Assembly (NCBI RefSeq): GCF_040436315.1
Contig: NZ_AP031572.1
Span: 806,001-870,000, forward strand
Direction: 5' to 3'
Length of the DNA: 64,000 nt
DNA from: Synechocystis sp. LKSZ1
GTDB lineage: Bacteria > Cyanobacteriota > Cyanobacteriia > Cyanobacteriales > Microcystaceae
The position numbers and the translations under genes were made by a program. This document shows positions 28,125 to 37,528 of this stretch, one piece after another (the stretch's first letter is position 1; every line of letters begins with the position of its first letter). The notes below the pieces were generated by a model. It did no database searches. It was not told the DNA's origin and saw only the letters and a program-made list of their open reading frames with translations.

Positions 28125-28859
28125 ATGACTGTTATTCCTCCCTCCACCCTCAGCACCAGTCTTCATCCCCTGATTAATGCCCTTGCCAGCGTGATTGTTG
28201 AGCATTGGCAAACCTTGAGCTTGGCCCCCTTTAGTTTGCCGGAGGATCTCGGCTACGTCGAGGGCCGTTTGGAGGGAGAACGCTTGGTCATCGAAAATCG
28301 TTGTTTTCAAACGCCTCAATTTCGTAAATTACACCTGGAATTAGCCAAAGTAGGCAAAAATCTGGATATTCTCCACTGTGTCATGTTTCCCCGGCCAGAA
28401 TACGGCTTACCGCTCTTTGGTTGTGACATTGTCGCTGGCCCTGGGGGGGTGAGTGCAGCCATTGCCGATCTATCCCCTACGAGGGCTAATCGAAAACTCC
28501 CCAGTGCCTACGTTGCGGCCTTGACCGTTCTACCTTCCCTGATTTTTGGCGATAATCGGGCCTTACCCCCCTGGGGCCATATTTTTTCCGACTACTGCCT
28601 CTTTGTCCGGCCCCAAACTGAAACGGAAGAACAGCAGTTTGTGGCCCGTGTCGGGGATTTTCTTCAGATCCACTGCCACCAGGCCAACCAAGCCCAGGCC
28701 CTAGGGCCCGAAGAAGCCGCAGAACACCGAATGGGCCAGCAAACCTATTGCCGACAACAACAACAGAATGATAAAACCCGCCGAGTTCTGGAAAAGGCCT
28801 TTGGTGAAGCCTGGGCTGAACGCTATATGACCCAAGTCTTGTTTGACATTATTGATTAG
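28125..28859 (+). CDS. pcyA: phycocyanobilin:ferredoxin oxidoreductase
   Basis: A 244-aa ferredoxin-dependent bilin reductase that makes phycocyanobilin from biliverdin IX-alpha for phycobilisomes and phytochromes. Typical sequence: [50 protein letters not shown] (with the catalytic His and Asp region), and [12 protein letters not shown]. Length matches PcyA rather than PebA or PebB. This gene fixes the host as a phycobilin-making cyanobacterium. Confidence 0.96.
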   Translation: MTVIPPSTLSTSLHPLINALASVIVEHWQTLSLAPFSLPEDLGYVEGRLEGERLVIENRCFQTPQFRKLHLELAKVGKNLDILHCVMFPRPEYGLPLFGCDIVAGPGGVSAAIADLSPTRANRKLPSAYVAALTVLPSLIFGDNRALPPWGHIFSDYCLFVRPQTETEEQQFVARVGDFLQIHCHQANQAQALGPEEAAEHRMGQQTYCRQQQQNDKTRRVLEKAFGEAWAERYMTQVLFDIID

Positions 28860-28958
28860 AGCCGAGAAGAGAGATACTGGGGGCTCCCAAAATCGCCAAT
28901 TAGCGAGGGACTGCAACAAAAAGTTACAATCAAAGTAACTTTTCCGTGATTCTGTTCT

Positions 28959-30281
28959 ATGGGTAAACCTTCAGACCCTTCCAGTTCTCCCCTTCCGGCT
29001 ACTAGTCTGCGTTGGATTATTGGCACGTTAGCGATTGGCTTACTGGTGACAGCGGGAACGATTGTCTATGCCCTACGCCCCCAGCGACCCGCCGCAGAAA
29101 CGAACCCATCAACCCCGGTGCTCTCGGCCAAGGCCCAGGAATCACAAGCAATCTCAGCCCTAGGCCGTATTGCTCCCCTCGGAGAAATTTTTAAAGTTAC
29201 CTCTTCCCCAACCCTCGGAGGGGCAAAGGTAGAACGGATCCTGGTCACGGAGGGAGCACGGGTCAAAACGGGGCAAGTCCTAGCGGTTTTAGATAACTAC
29301 GACCAAAAAATGGCTGCCGTCCAAACAGCCCAAGAAAACGTGAAGGTCGCTCAGGCGAATCTCCAAATCGTCATGGCCGGAGCCAAAAAGGGAGAAATTC
29401 AAGCCCAGCAGGCCACGATTCAGCGAACCCAAGCTGAATTTCGTCAGGGCCTGGCCGTCAACAAGGCGGCTCTCGATAGCTTGATCAAACAGCTAGAGGG
29501 GGAAAAATTAGAACAACAGGCTAGTATTGACCGCCTCCAAGCCGAACTCCAACAGGCCGAACAGGATTATCGACGCTATCGACAATTGGCAGAGGATGGC
29601 GCGATTCCCTTGGCGGATCTAGAACAACGGGGCCTGGCTATGGTAGCAGCTAAAAAACGATTGACGGAATCCCAGGCCCGTCTCCTCAAAACCGAGGCCA
29701 CTCTAGAAGAAAAAATTCGTGAACAGCGTTCCCAACTGGAGAAAGACGCTGAAACCGAACAACTCCAGGCCAAGGAAGCCCAGGCTACCCTGGCAAAAAT
29801 TGCCGAAGTTCGTCCAGTGGAAATGGTCAAGGCAAAGGCGGAATTAGACCTGGCCCTAGCCCGCTTTAAAGAAGCTCAGGCTGACCTCAAAACAACTGTG
29901 ATCCAGGCCCCCACCGATGCTCAGGTGCTCAAAATCTATACCCGACCGGGGGAAAAAATTAGTGAAACTAATGGACTGGCAGACCTGGGAAAAACAGACC
30001 AGATGTTTGTTATTGCTGAGGTTTATGAAACTGATGTCCGTAGAGTGCGTCCGGGCCAACTGGCCACCATCAAAAGTGAAAATAATAGTTTTCCGGGCGA
30101 ACTAGGGGGCCAGGTACAATTTGTGGGCTTGAAGGTGGGCAAAAATGACATCCTAGGGACAGACCCCGCGGCCGACGTCGATGCCCGAGTGGTGGAAGTC
30201 AAAATCAAACTCAGTCCCGAGGCCAGTAAAACCGTCGCTGGACTTAGCAATGCTAATGTTCTTGTGAAAATTATCCCCTAA
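28959..30281 (+). CDS. devB: DevB-like ABC exporter membrane-fusion protein
   Basis: A 440-aa HlyD-type adaptor. It has one N-terminal TM helix (IIGTLAIGLLVTAGTIVYAL), a lipoyl half-domain (TLGGAKVERILVTEGARVKTGQVLAVLDN), a long coiled-coil hairpin (residues about 110-280) rich in Gln and Glu, and the returning lipoyl/barrel region (IQAPTDAQVLKIYTRPGE). With DevC and DevA it forms a tripartite exporter that works with a TolC-like channel. In heterocystous species it exports glycolipids; unicellular species keep it with unknown cargo. It starts a tight three-gene operon. Confidence 0.9.
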   Translation: MGKPSDPSSSPLPATSLRWIIGTLAIGLLVTAGTIVYALRPQRPAAETNPSTPVLSAKAQESQAISALGRIAPLGEIFKVTSSPTLGGAKVERILVTEGARVKTGQVLAVLDNYDQKMAAVQTAQENVKVAQANLQIVMAGAKKGEIQAQQATIQRTQAEFRQGLAVNKAALDSLIKQLEGEKLEQQASIDRLQAELQQAEQDYRRYRQLAEDGAIPLADLEQRGLAMVAAKKRLTESQARLLKTEATLEEKIREQRSQLEKDAETEQLQAKEAQATLAKIAEVRPVEMVKAKAELDLALARFKEAQADLKTTVIQAPTDAQVLKIYTRPGEKISETNGLADLGKTDQMFVIAEVYETDVRRVRPGQLATIKSENNSFPGELGGQVQFVGLKVGKNDILGTDPAADVDARVVEVKIKLSPEASKTVAGLSNANVLVKIIP

Positions 30282-30284
30282 ACC

Positions 30285-31436
30285 ATGAGAATTCCCCTCG
30301 CCTGGCATCAATTAATCTACGGCAAGACGCGCTTACTCGTGGCCCTGGCGGGTATTGCCTTCGCCGATGTCTTAATGTTTATGCAGTTAGGCTTTAAAAA
30401 TGCCCTGCTGGACAGCGCTGTACGTTTACCCAAGGGCCTAAAGGGAGATATTTTTCTGCTATCGAGCAAGACTGACACCCTGATTTTGCCCAAGAGCTTT
30501 TCCTCCCGCCGCCTCTACGAAGTGATGGGAGTCGAGGGGGTAGCCCAGGCCAGGCCGCTCTATCTTTTCATGAACGTCTGGAAAAATCCTGAAACCAAAC
30601 AGACTCGACAAATTTTTGTGTTGGGCTTTAATCCCAGCGTTAACCTGCTTACCCTAGATGGGGTGGCGGAGAATCTAGAGCGGGTCAAACAACCGGATAC
30701 TTTTCTGTTTGATACGAAATCCCGCAAGGAATTTGGCCCCATCAAGGAACAGGTCTTAGCCGGCAAGACCGTCAGCACGGAAGTCGGTAACCGCCGCATC
30801 ACCATCGATGGCCTCTACACCATGGGGTCTTCCTTCGGGGCCGATGGCAGTCTGATTACCAGTGATGTCAACTTTTTCCGTCTGTTTTCGAGTCGCACGA
30901 AAGGCGCCATCGATATTGGCGTGATCCAGTTAGAACCGGGGGCTAATCGAGACCTTATCTACCAAAAAATCAAAAATCAATTGAATCAAGGGGATGTTCG
31001 GGTACTGACCAAGGAGGAATTGATTAATTTTGAGCGGAATTATTGGAGTAATCGCACAACCATTGGCTTTATCTTTGGCTTTGGAACCGTTATCGGCTTT
31101 ATCGTCGGGATTGTGGTGGTCTATCAAATCCTTTACACCGATGTCACTGACCACCTACCGGAATACGCGACCCTTAAGGCCATGGGCTATGCCGACCGCT
31201 ATTTTCTGGCCGTCGTTTTCCAAGAGGCCCTGATCCTAGCTATTATCGGCTTTATCCCCAGTTTTGGGCTGGGCCTGTTCCTCTACAGCAATACGGCCAG
31301 AGCCACGGGGCTTCCCATTTTAATGACCACTGCCCGAGCCACCACAGTTCTCCTGTTAACGGTCTTGATGTGTATTATTTCCGGGGCCATTGCCGTGGGG
31401 AAACTTCGAGCCGCCGATCCAGCGGATATTTTTTAA
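30285..31436 (+). CDS. devC: DevC-like ABC exporter permease
   Basis: A 383-aa MacB/FtsX-type permease. It has an N-terminal TM segment (RLLVALAGIAFADVLMFMQLGF), a large periplasmic domain, and three TM helices near the end (TIGFIFGFGTVIGFIVGIVVVY, LAVVFQEALILAIIGFIPSFG, TTVLLLTVLMCIISGAIAV, given in part). The family's DHLPEYATLKAMGY coupling motif is present. Only 3 bp separate it from devB. Confidence 0.92.
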   Translation: MRIPLAWHQLIYGKTRLLVALAGIAFADVLMFMQLGFKNALLDSAVRLPKGLKGDIFLLSSKTDTLILPKSFSSRRLYEVMGVEGVAQARPLYLFMNVWKNPETKQTRQIFVLGFNPSVNLLTLDGVAENLERVKQPDTFLFDTKSRKEFGPIKEQVLAGKTVSTEVGNRRITIDGLYTMGSSFGADGSLITSDVNFFRLFSSRTKGAIDIGVIQLEPGANRDLIYQKIKNQLNQGDVRVLTKEELINFERNYWSNRTTIGFIFGFGTVIGFIVGIVVVYQILYTDVTDHLPEYATLKAMGYADRYFLAVVFQEALILAIIGFIPSFGLGLFLYSNTARATGLPILMTTARATTVLLLTVLMCIISGAIAVGKLRAADPADIF

Positions 31437-31457
31437 CGGTTGTACCGAGGATATTAC

Positions 31458-32171
31458 ATGCAAACCCTGCCCTCCCCTAACCTAACCCCAACAAACACTC
31501 CGGCCGCAGCGGTGGTGATTAATCGGCTGAATCACTTCTACGGAACGGGTAATCTCCGCAAGCAAATTTTGTTTGACATTACCCTCACACTCCAAGCTGG
31601 GGAAGTGGTGATTCTCAAGGGCCCGTCGGGATCGGGGAAAACGACGCTCTTGACCCTGATGGGGGGCCTGCGGTCGGCTCAATCTGGCAGTCTCCAGGTC
31701 TTTGGCCAAGAATTGGTGGGGGCCAAAAAACGACAACTGATCCAGGTTCGTCGCCAAACCGGCTATATTTTCCAGGCCCACAACCTACTGGAATGCTTAA
31801 CGGCCCGCCAAAATGTGCAAATGTCCGTTGAACTCCATGACCATATTTCTCCCGCCAATGCTAAACAACAGGCCCTCGCCATGCTCGAAGCCGTAGGCCT
31901 GGGCAGTCATATTGATTACTATCCCCACAACCTCTCCGGGGGCCAAAAACAGCGGGTGGCCATTGCCCGGGCCTTAGTCAGCCGCCCCAAAATGATCTTG
32001 GCTGATGAACCCACAGCAGCCCTAGATAGTAAATCAGGCCACGACGTGGTGGAATTGATGCAAAAACTGGCTCGGGAGCAGGGCTCAACTATTTTAATCG
32101 TGACCCACGATAACCGAATTTTGGACGTGGCGGATCGAATTATCGAACTAGAGGACGGCCGACTACTTTAA
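31458..32171 (+). CDS. devA: DevA-like ABC exporter ATPase
   Basis: A 237-aa ABC ATPase. ATG 31458 is preferred over an upstream TTG because CGAGGA lies before it. Walker A is GPSGSGKTTL, signature LSGGQKQRVAIARAL, Walker B MILADEPTAALD and the switch His is in VTHDNR. It closes the devBCA operon. The following 394 bp are non-coding. Confidence 0.94.
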   Translation: MQTLPSPNLTPTNTPAAAVVINRLNHFYGTGNLRKQILFDITLTLQAGEVVILKGPSGSGKTTLLTLMGGLRSAQSGSLQVFGQELVGAKKRQLIQVRRQTGYIFQAHNLLECLTARQNVQMSVELHDHISPANAKQQALAMLEAVGLGSHIDYYPHNLSGGQKQRVAIARALVSRPKMILADEPTAALDSKSGHDVVELMQKLAREQGSTILIVTHDNRILDVADRIIELEDGRLL

Positions 32172-32565
32172 GGAAGCCCCTATTGATTGCCGTTTGTTGA
32201 CAGTTGCCGAGGAAGTTAGAGCGACTTTTCCAAGTCTTTGTTAAGGTAGTGGACAGAGGATTTCCTCGAAGCTATTACCCCGTTTCAATTCAAACAAAAA
32301 AGTCCGCCATTTTTTTGTCATCGGGGCTACAATCGATAAGGTCTTTTTTTCTTGACGGCAGATGTGCTACTTGATTCAGTCAGCGTTTTGATAGAATCTT
32401 GAGCTGCAAGTCTTGGGTGTTTTGCATTTTCAAGTCTTGAGCGCGAATACTACGCCAGGGAAAAAGGCCCGTGGAACGACCCTCATCGGGACTAGTGAAC
32501 CACAACATTGTTTATCCATATAAAGACTATCCAGTTTTGCAAGAAAGGAGCGAGAGGAAAACGGC
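32172..32565 (+). promoter_or_regulatory. non-coding leader upstream of the sigma factor gene
   Basis: No open frame of note. A possible promoter is TTGATT at 32371-32376 with TAGAAT at 32392-32397 (15-bp spacing, shorter than ideal). A TTGACG at 32352 is another -35-like box. The 5' leader would be about 160 nt. A strong purine-rich ribosome site (AAGGAG and GAGGAAA) precedes the ATG at 32566. Confidence 0.35.
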
Positions 32566-33855
32566 ATGACCCAAGCGTATGAGTTGATGGCACCGACTGA
32601 GCCCTCTATTGATGACCTCGTATTAATCAGCGAGGTAGATGAGATAGAGGAGGTGGATTTCGAGGAAGAAGACCTTGAAAAACTGTTAGGAGAAACAGAA
32701 GATAAAAAACTCCATTAGCACCGCCCTCGCCTTAAATTCCCTGTCAGAAAGAAGTTTTATACTGAGGATTCTGTCAGTCTTTATCTCCAGGAAATTGGTC
32801 GGATTCGCCTCCTGCGGGCTGAAGAAGAAATTGAGCTGGCCCGTCAAATTGCTGACTTGTTCCAGCTAGAAAGCATCCGGGAAAACCTCTGCAAACTCCT
32901 CAAGCGTGACCCCAACGATCCCCGCTGGGAAGTACGGCCTTGGAAAGTGGAATGGGCAAAACAAGTCTGGAAAGTTGAGCAAGCTAAACAAATTTTGGTT
33001 AAAAAAGGCAAAAAAGAGCCGAAAAAAGCTGACTTAGCCGCCTATCTATCCGATCCTGAGCATCAGGTGACGCTAGAAGAAGAATGGCAGGCTCAGCCCG
33101 AAAAGAACTTTAGAACCTTTAACCGTCGCCTTTTCCTCTGTCGTCGGGCCAAGGACAAAATGGTAGTGTCTAATCTGCGCTTAGTCGTTTCCGTTGCTAA
33201 AGGATACCAAGGTAGAGGACTTGATTTTCAGGATCTCATCCAAGAAGGAAACTGGGGGTTGATTCGAGCCGCTGAAAAATTTGACTACAAAAAGGGATTT
33301 AAGTTTTCCACCTACGCGACTTGGTGGATTCGCCAGGCTATTACTCGAGCGATCGCCGATCAATCTCGGACGATTCGCCTACCCGTTCACCTCTACGAAA
33401 CGATTACTCGCATTAAAAAGACGACCCAAACCTTATCTCAGGAAATGCAGTGCAAACCTAACGAAGAAGAAATTGCTGATCGAATGGAAATGACTATTGA
33501 AAAACTACGTTTCATTGCCAAATCAACTCAACTGCCCATTTCCCTGGAAACCCCGATTGATGAAGATTCCTGTTTGGGGGATTTAATTGAGGCTGACAAT
33601 ATGAATCCTGAAGATATTGTCGAACTAGACCTCTTACGGGAAGATCTAGAAAATGTTTTAGATACCCTCAGTCCGCGAGAACGAGATGTTCTGCGTCTGC
33701 GCTACGGTTTAGATGACGGCCGGATGAAAATCCTCGAAGAAATTGGCCAAGTTTTTAACCTCACCCGCGAACGGATCCGACAAATCGAGTCTAAGGCTTT
33801 GCGAAAACTTCGTCATCCTAATCGTAGTAGTATCCTCAAAGAATATATCCGCTAG
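32566..33855 (+). pseudogene. group 2 sigma-70 factor, SigC-like, interrupted by an in-frame TAG
   Basis: Read as one frame it encodes 429 residues. Codons 1-50 give the acidic N-terminus (EVDEIEEVDFEEEDLEKLL). Codon 51 is TAG (32716-32718). The same frame then continues through region 1.2 ([19 protein letters not shown]), 2 ([24 protein letters not shown]), 3 ([12 protein letters not shown]) and 4.2 ([19 protein letters not shown]), ending normally. The Ser/Val pattern and [17 protein letters not shown] point to SigC. No in-frame ATG exists between the TAG and the core domain; a TTG lies at 32857. It also carries a 40-50 residue insert with the repeat [17 protein letters not shown] single CAG-to-TAG change would explain it. 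Sequencing error or readthrough cannot be excluded. Confidence 0.75.
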
Positions 33856-33857
33856 CC

Positions 33858-34721
33858 ATGGCCAAAATCCTCCTCCTGGGAGCCGCTGGGCAGGTCGGTC
33901 AAGCCTTGCAATCTAGCCTTGCTTCCCTAGGAGAGGTACAGGGCCTGACTCGCCAAGACCTAGATCTAATCGATCTATCGGCCCTACGCCAACGGATTAA
34001 CCAGATACAACCCACCGTCATCGTTAATGCCGCGGCCTACACTGCTGTCGATCAAGCGGAGGCGGAACCGGCCCTGGCTCACCGACTGAATGCTCAACTG
34101 CCTGGGGTTTTAGCCGAGCAGGCCCTGGCCCTGGGGGCCTACCTCGTCCATCTATCGACGGACTACGTTTTTGATGGCCGTAAAAATACCCCCTACCTCG
34201 AAAGGGATGTCACCCATCCCTTGGGGGTCTATGGCCAGAGCAAGTTAGCAGGGGAACGGCAGATTGAGGCTCTGGGGGGAGACTATCTAATCCTGAGGAC
34301 AGCCTGGGTCTATGGGGCTGCTGGTAAAGGCAATTTTGTCAAAACGATGCTTCGTCTGGCTCAGGAACAAGACACCTTAAAAATCGTGGTGGATCAGGTA
34401 GGCAGTCCGACCTGGACTCAAGACCTAGCCCAGGCCCTAGCCATCCTCCTTCCTCAGCGGCCCCAGGGCATTTATCACTGTACAGATAGCGGTGTAGCCA
34501 GTTGGTACGACTTTGCGGTGGCTATTGTTGAAGAAGCTCAGACCCTGGGAATCCTGGCCCAGACGCCTCAAATCATTCCCATTACCACAGCGGAATATCC
34601 TACCCTAGCCCGTCGCCCTGCCTATTCTGTCCTATCGGGACAAAAAATAACGGCGGCCTTAAACTATTCCCTACCCCATTGGCGACAATCCCTACGGGCT
34701 ATGCTCCGTAGTCTGATTTGA
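33858..34721 (+). CDS. rfbD: dTDP-4-dehydrorhamnose reductase
   Basis: A 287-aa extended SDR that reduces dTDP-4-keto-L-rhamnose to dTDP-L-rhamnose for surface polysaccharide. Visible: GAAGQVGQAL nucleotide site, VNAAAYTAVDQAE, LSTDYVFDG, the YGQSKLAGE catalytic Tyr/Lys and LRTAWVYG. It starts two bases after the sigma factor stop, so both are probably on one transcript. Confidence 0.93.
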   Translation: MAKILLLGAAGQVGQALQSSLASLGEVQGLTRQDLDLIDLSALRQRINQIQPTVIVNAAAYTAVDQAEAEPALAHRLNAQLPGVLAEQALALGAYLVHLSTDYVFDGRKNTPYLERDVTHPLGVYGQSKLAGERQIEALGGDYLILRTAWVYGAAGKGNFVKTMLRLAQEQDTLKIVVDQVGSPTWTQDLAQALAILLPQRPQGIYHCTDSGVASWYDFAVAIVEEAQTLGILAQTPQIIPITTAEYPTLARRPAYSVLSGQKITAALNYSLPHWRQSLRAMLRSLI

Positions 34722-34823
34722 CAAGGGCGGGTTAGCACTGGTGCCTTGAAGCTTTCTAGTGTATGAGCCTTCAGGCCTCAAGGGTCTCAAGCCTGCAATT
34801 CTTGCTGAACTTCACAACCTATC

Positions 34824-36668
34824 GTGGCTGATCATCCTTTCCTACGTCTCTTAAACTACGCTCAGGCCTATCGTTCCCAGATTAGCCAGGCGGTATTCTG
34901 CTCAATTCTCAACAAAGTCTTTGACTTGGCTCCCCCGGCCCTGATCGGCCTGGCGGTGAATGTAGTGGTTCAGCCCCAACATTCCCTACTGGCCCGTTGG
35001 GGTTTCGGCTCGGCCCAGACTCAACTACTGGCTTTAACACTCCTGTCGGCGGTGATTTGGGGCCTAGAATCAGTGTTTGAATACGCCTACGAACGCCTAT
35101 GGCGCAATCTAGCCCAAAATATTCAGCATGACCTCCGCCTAGCGGCCTACGCCCATCTCCAATCCCTAGAGCTAGCCTATTTTGAAGAACGCAGTACCGG
35201 CGGGCTGCTCTCTATCCTGAATGATGATGTCAACCAATTGGAGCGATTTTTAGATGTCGGGGCCAACGAAATTCTACAGGTCTTGACGACGGTGGTCTTG
35301 ATTGGTGGCGCGTTTTTTGTCCTGACTCCGTCTATTGCCTGGATGGCCATGCTGCCTATCCCCTTTATCCTTATGGGATCTGTGAGCTTCCAGTCTTTTC
35401 TGGCCCCGCGCTATAGCCGCGTCCGCGAGAAAGTTAGTCTTCTCAACAGTCGTCTGGCTAATAACCTTAGCGGCATCATGACGATTAAAAGCTTTGCTAC
35501 GGAGGTGGAGGAAATCGAACGTCTGCGGCTCGATAGTAATGCTTATCGAGATAGCAATCAGCAGGCCATCAGCCTAAGTGCTGCTTTTGTACCTCTAATT
35601 CGGATCATTATTTTGGCTGGATTTACGGCCATTCTTTTCTTTGGGGGCCTGGATGTGGTGGCGGGTAAGCTGGACGTGGGTAGTTACAGTATGCTCGTCT
35701 TTCTGACCCAGCGTCTCCTTTGGCCCTTGACGGGGTTGGGAAAAACGCTTGATTTATATCAACGGGCCATGGCCTCAACACAGCGAGTGATGGGCCTGTT
35801 GGATACTCCCGTCTCGATCCCCAGTGGTCAAGTGGCCCTACCGTCCCAGGCCATTCGCGGCCAACTCGTGTTGGAGGATGTTAGCTTTGCCTACGAAAAG
35901 GATTACCCCGTACTTCAACATTTATCTTTGGTCATTCCCGCCGGCCAAACTACCGCCATTGTCGGTGCCACGGGATCCGGTAAGAGTACCCTTGTCAAAC
36001 TCCTACTGAGGCTATACGACCTGACCAATGGCAAAATTTATCTCGATGGCATTGACCTAGAAACCATTCATTTGGGGAATCTACGCCGGGGCATTGGTTT
36101 AGTCAGCCAAGATGTTTTTCTTTTCCATGGAACCGTGCGGGACAATATTGCCTACGGTAGTCCCGATGCGACCCTAGCAGAAATTATCGAAGCCGCTAAA
36201 ATTGCCGAGGCCCATGAATTTATTGAGCATCTTCCCTACGGTTACGACACCATTGTGGGGGAACGGGGCCAAAAATTATCCGGCGGCCAACGACAACGAC
36301 TGGCCATTGCTCGAGTGATTCTAAAAAATCCCCCAGTTTTAATTCTGGATGAGGCCACGTCCGCCGTGGATAACGAAACCGAAGCGGCCATTGTCCGTTC
36401 CCTCGAACGCATTACCCAAAATCGGACGACCATTGCCATTGCCCATCGCCTTTCTACCATTCGCCATGCCCATCAGATCTGTGTAATTGAAAAGGGCCGA
36501 CTGGTAGAGCAGGGTACCCACGAAGAACTCCTTCGCTTAGGAGGAATCTATACTGGCCTATGGCAAGTTCAGACTGGCGCTAAATCCCCATTGTCGTCAG
36601 AGAGCGTTTTCGAGCAACGATTAAGCTCAGGACGCCTGGGCCCTACAGACCGGTCAACGAGACTATAG
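34824..36668 (+). CDS. ABC transporter, fused permease and ATPase
   Basis: A 614-aa half-size exporter with a GTG start. Residues 1-310 form the six-helix type IV exporter domain. Residues 345-590 form the ATPase with Walker [14 protein letters not shown], signature [14 protein letters not shown], Walker [11 protein letters not shown] and switch His in IAHRLST. It belongs to the lipid/peptide exporter class (MsbA/MdlB-like). Cargo unknown. About 100 bp separate it from rfbD. Confidence 0.92.
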   Translation: MADHPFLRLLNYAQAYRSQISQAVFCSILNKVFDLAPPALIGLAVNVVVQPQHSLLARWGFGSAQTQLLALTLLSAVIWGLESVFEYAYERLWRNLAQNIQHDLRLAAYAHLQSLELAYFEERSTGGLLSILNDDVNQLERFLDVGANEILQVLTTVVLIGGAFFVLTPSIAWMAMLPIPFILMGSVSFQSFLAPRYSRVREKVSLLNSRLANNLSGIMTIKSFATEVEEIERLRLDSNAYRDSNQQAISLSAAFVPLIRIIILAGFTAILFFGGLDVVAGKLDVGSYSMLVFLTQRLLWPLTGLGKTLDLYQRAMASTQRVMGLLDTPVSIPSGQVALPSQAIRGQLVLEDVSFAYEKDYPVLQHLSLVIPAGQTTAIVGATGSGKSTLVKLLLRLYDLTNGKIYLDGIDLETIHLGNLRRGIGLVSQDVFLFHGTVRDNIAYGSPDATLAEIIEAAKIAEAHEFIEHLPYGYDTIVGERGQKLSGGQRQRLAIARVILKNPPVLILDEATSAVDNETEAAIVRSLERITQNRTTIAIAHRLSTIRHAHQICVIEKGRLVEQGTHEELLRLGGIYTGLWQVQTGAKSPLSSESVFEQRLSSGRLGPTDRSTRL

Positions 36669-36734
36669 AAAGGCTGTGAGGCACCATATTCAATACTTTT
36701 TGCAAGACGGCTGTTATGGATAGGAAGCCGTTTC

Positions 36735-37115
36735 CTATTGCTGTTGGGCCTGGTAGGTATAAAACTCTTTCATTACCCCTAGGGTTTGAAACTGGTAGGT
36801 TGGCGCTGGGGAAGGCAACGTCAGGGTTGTCTCGTAGATGCTAAACACCAAAAAGTTTTGTCGAGTGGTTGTATCGGCAATGATGTGCTTGATTTGGAGA
36901 CGTCCGGTATCTACTAGGGTCTTACAGTAGCTCTGGAGGAATGGCCCTAAATTAGCAGGTGCTTTCGGACAAACTTCCTCTTTGAGGTATACCACTAAGC
37001 TTTCCGTCGCATAATGCTCGTAGTCCTTTGGCCCTGGATTATTACAAACCATTAAAATTCCACTCCCCACCAGCAGAATGCCCCCTGTCGTTGTGATTCC
37101 CTGCAATATGTTCAT
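36735..37115 (-). CDS. DUF4359 protein
   Basis: A 126-aa protein. The open frame extends to 37166, but ATG 37115 has GAGGAGGG directly before it. It has one N-terminal TM or signal segment (GITTTGGILLVGSGILMVC), then NPGPKDYEHYATESLVVYLKEEVC and further cysteines, matching the cyanobacterial DUF4359 family. Probably exported or membrane-anchored. Function unknown. A short inverted repeat (ATAGGAA/TTCCTAT, 36720-36738) overlaps its stop. Confidence 0.75.
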   Translation of the reverse strand: MNILQGITTTGGILLVGSGILMVCNNPGPKDYEHYATESLVVYLKEEVCPKAPANLGPFLQSYCKTLVDTGRLQIKHIIADTTTRQNFLVFSIYETTLTLPSPAPTYQFQTLGVMKEFYTYQAQQQ

Positions 37116-37215
37116 GGCCCTCCTCATCACTGCTCTAGCAAAATCATAGTCAATGTTGACCCTCAATCACAGTTGTTTTAGTCAGCGCCTTTATGTTATG
37201 CTAGGATACGCTTAT

Positions 37216-37289
37216 GGCGAGCGTAGCCAAGGGGTTAAGGCAGAGGATTGTGGTTCCTCCATTCGTGGGTTCGAATCCCATCGTTCGCC
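37216..37289 (+). tRNA. tRNA-His (anticodon GTG)
   Basis: A full cloverleaf is visible. Acceptor arms GCGAGCG and CGTTCGC pair with one G-T. The anticodon stem GAGGA/TCCTC surrounds TTGTGGT, and the T arm carries GTTCGAATCC. The extra 5' G at 37216 faces C73 at 37289, as required in tRNA-His. CCA is not encoded. Confidence 0.97.
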
Positions 37290-37528
37290 CTTACAAAGTA
37301 TGGTTTGTGAATGCATACCTAACATGGGATATATGCAAAAAGATTTAGGCATCTCTGAATCTGAAAACGTCTAGCTGCGATTTTTACACAACTTAATTAC
37401 TATAGGTTCAATCAGTCTTGTAATTATTGAGCCTTGTTGACATAGTAGAAGATTTATATCGCTTTTATGCCTAGCCTAGGAGGGCCAGCCTAGCATGGGT
37501 ATAGAATATTTTGACGAAGGTGATGGTC

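Noticed and set aside
32716-32718. TAG in the sigma gene as a pyrrolysine or other recoded codon
   Set aside because: Nothing in the window supports recoding, and pyrrolysine is not known in cyanobacteria. A mutation or read error is simpler.
37437-37442. TTGACA as the -35 box for the giant gene
   Set aside because: No acceptable -10 box lies 16-18 bp downstream, so the promoter was not called.
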